Of a stretch of DNA of 13,323 nucleotides, positions 12,263 to 13,323 are shown in pieces (the stretch's first letter is position 1; each line of letters begins with the position of its first letter). This stretch comes from Bacillota bacterium (GTDB lineage Bacteria; Bacillota; Clostridia; Oscillospirales; Ruminococcaceae): contig JAEYXR010000132.1 in assembly GCA_023431215.1 (NCBI GenBank), positions 1 through 13,323 on the forward strand, written 5' to 3'. Below the pieces are notes generated by a model. That model was not told the origin of the DNA. It did no database searches and saw only the letters and a list, made by a program, of their open reading frames with translations. The translations under genes were made by a program, and so were the position numbers.

Positions 12263-13323
12263 ATGACGGTATTTATAATCATTGGTTTGTACTTTGCAGG
12301 CTTGTTGCTTATTGGTTACTTCAGCGCCAAAAAGAACAAAAACTCAGAAGACTTTTTTGTGGCGGGGCGCAGCCTGAACAAATGGACGGCTGCCAATACC
12401 ATGGCGGCCACAGCCATCGGTTCCGGAACAACCATCGGTGTGTGTACGATGGCTTACAGCGCAGGTATTTCTGCAGGCTGGATTTTGATTGGCTATTCTC
12501 TGGGTTTTGTGCTGATTGCACTGCTCATCGGCAAGAAAATCTATCGATTGGATGCCCTTACATTGACAGATGTCATTGGTAGTCATTATAACGACACGGT
12601 GAGAAATCTTACCACACTATTGGTTCTGATTTCCTATGTTGGCATTGCCTGCGCACAGTTTGTGGCATTGGGCAATATCATGTCAGTGTTGTTGGATATC
12701 CCATTCCGCACAGCAGTCATCATTTGTGGCGTAATCGTCATAATTTATACCACAATGGGTGGTTTGTCCGCATTGTCCATTACCGACTCCTATCAGCTGA
12801 TCATCAATTTGGTAGGTATCATGGTGATTCTACCCTTGCTAGGTTTTGGTTCTACCCATGGCTTTACTGATATTGTGGCAACATTGCCCAAGTCCTTCTT
12901 CAGCATGGGAAGCTATGGTCTGGCCACCACTCTTGGCTTCTTCTCCTGGATTATTCCCCAGGCATTTCTTTCTCAGGAATTGTGGGTGCGCATTTTTGCT
13001 TGTAAAAATGAGAAGCTGGCCGTACAATCCACAATGATTGCTTCCGTCGGTATTTATTTGCCATATGCAGTAAGCGTAGTATCTGTAGGGTTGATTGCTG
13101 CCACCCTGTTCCCGGGTCTTGCTGGTGATGCTGTACTGCCCACCATGATTTCCAAGCTGGGCAGTCCTCTCATCCAAGGAGTTCTGCTGGCAGGCCTAAT
13201 TGCTGCCGTTATGTCGTGTGCCGACAGTGTGCTGCTGGTTTCTTCCTCCAACCTGCTACACGACTTATGGGGTCGTGCATTGGGGCATAAAATCAAAAAA
13301 GAAGATGAGCAGAATGGCGATGG
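12263..13323 (+). CDS. Sodium:solute symporter (SSS family), C-terminus cut by window edge
   Basis: The frame from ATG 12263 (GAGAGGG 8 bases upstream) is open for 353 codons to the right edge; the stop is not in the window. The protein is highly hydrophobic. Family marks are the N-terminal motif DFFVAGRSLNKW (30-41), the first sodium-site helix TMAATAIGSGTTIG (46-59), GGLSALSITDSYQ (167-179) and the signature MSCADSVLLVSSSNLLHDLW (317-336). These resemble the proline/pantothenate/choline branch of SSS. About 10 membrane helices fall inside the visible part, and some C-terminal sequence is missing. It is third in the ridA cluster and presumably imports the cluster's substrate with Na+. The substrate is not readable from sequence, but an amino acid or amine is the simplest guess. 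Confidence 0.95.
   Translation, partial: MTVFIIIGLYFAGLLLIGYFSAKKNKNSEDFFVAGRSLNKWTAANTMAATAIGSGTTIGVCTMAYSAGISAGWILIGYSLGFVLIALLIGKKIYRLDALTLTDVIGSHYNDTVRNLTTLLVLISYVGIACAQFVALGNIMSVLLDIPFRTAVIICGVIVIIYTTMGGLSALSITDSYQLIINLVGIMVILPLLGFGSTHGFTDIVATLPKSFFSMGSYGLATTLGFFSWIIPQAFLSQELWVRIFACKNEKLAVQSTMIASVGIYLPYAVSVVSVGLIAATLFPGLAGDAVLPTMISKLGSPLIQGVLLAGLIAAVMSCADSVLLVSSSNLLHDLWGRALGHKIKKEDEQNGD

Noticed and set aside
1..13323. CRISPR array, tRNA or rRNA
   Set aside because: No regularly spaced repeats and no cloverleaf or rRNA-like conserved stretches were found on either strand by reading; a tRNAscan or Rfam run was not possible here.

Overview
The window comes from a low-to-mid GC, endospore-forming anaerobe of the Firmicutes, class Clostridia. 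The evidence is a complete spoIVA gene next to a SPOCS/LysM (SipL-type) gene, strong AGGAG ribosome-binding sites, and many A/T-rich promoters and rho-independent terminators. The exported flavin-dependent reductase lipoprotein and the RidA/PLP-enzyme/symporter cluster would fit a gut anaerobe, but that habitat is inference. I saw no tRNA, rRNA, CRISPR array, complete insertion sequence or phage gene.

Layout. (1) 1-2994: an AraC-family regulator (minus strand, cut by the left edge) is transcribed divergently from an exported lipoprotein flavoenzyme of the fumarate/urocanate-reductase type. A perfect palindrome lies on the regulator's own promoter. (2) 3031-4574: a strong two-way terminator separates the flavoenzyme from a convergent MATE-family efflux transporter. 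(3) 4844-8134: a sporulation pair, a SipL-like SPOCS+LysM protein followed by SpoIVA. A sigma-E-like promoter lies upstream and a strong terminator downstream. (4) 8135-9574: about 1.4 kb without an intact gene. It is a graveyard holding the 5' third of an aldose 1-epimerase (galM) gene, the next part of the same gene in inverted orientation, and the decayed 3' end of a second spoIVA copy. A set of repeats that could pair in two alternative ways follows. (5) 9575-13323: a YheO/DauR-type regulator with its own terminator, then an A/T-rich promoter dense in palindromes driving ridA, a fold-type I PLP enzyme and a sodium:solute symporter that runs off the right edge.

How the parts may work together. 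SipL and SpoIVA are known partners in C. difficile spore-coat assembly, and here they are adjacent and co-oriented. In the last cluster the symporter would bring in an amino acid or related amine, the PLP enzyme would transaminate or lyse it, and RidA would hydrolyse the reactive enamine/imine by-product. The neighbouring YheO-type protein is the natural candidate controller. In the first cluster an AraC-type sensor probably controls an extracellular flavin-dependent reductase for an unidentified organic electron acceptor.
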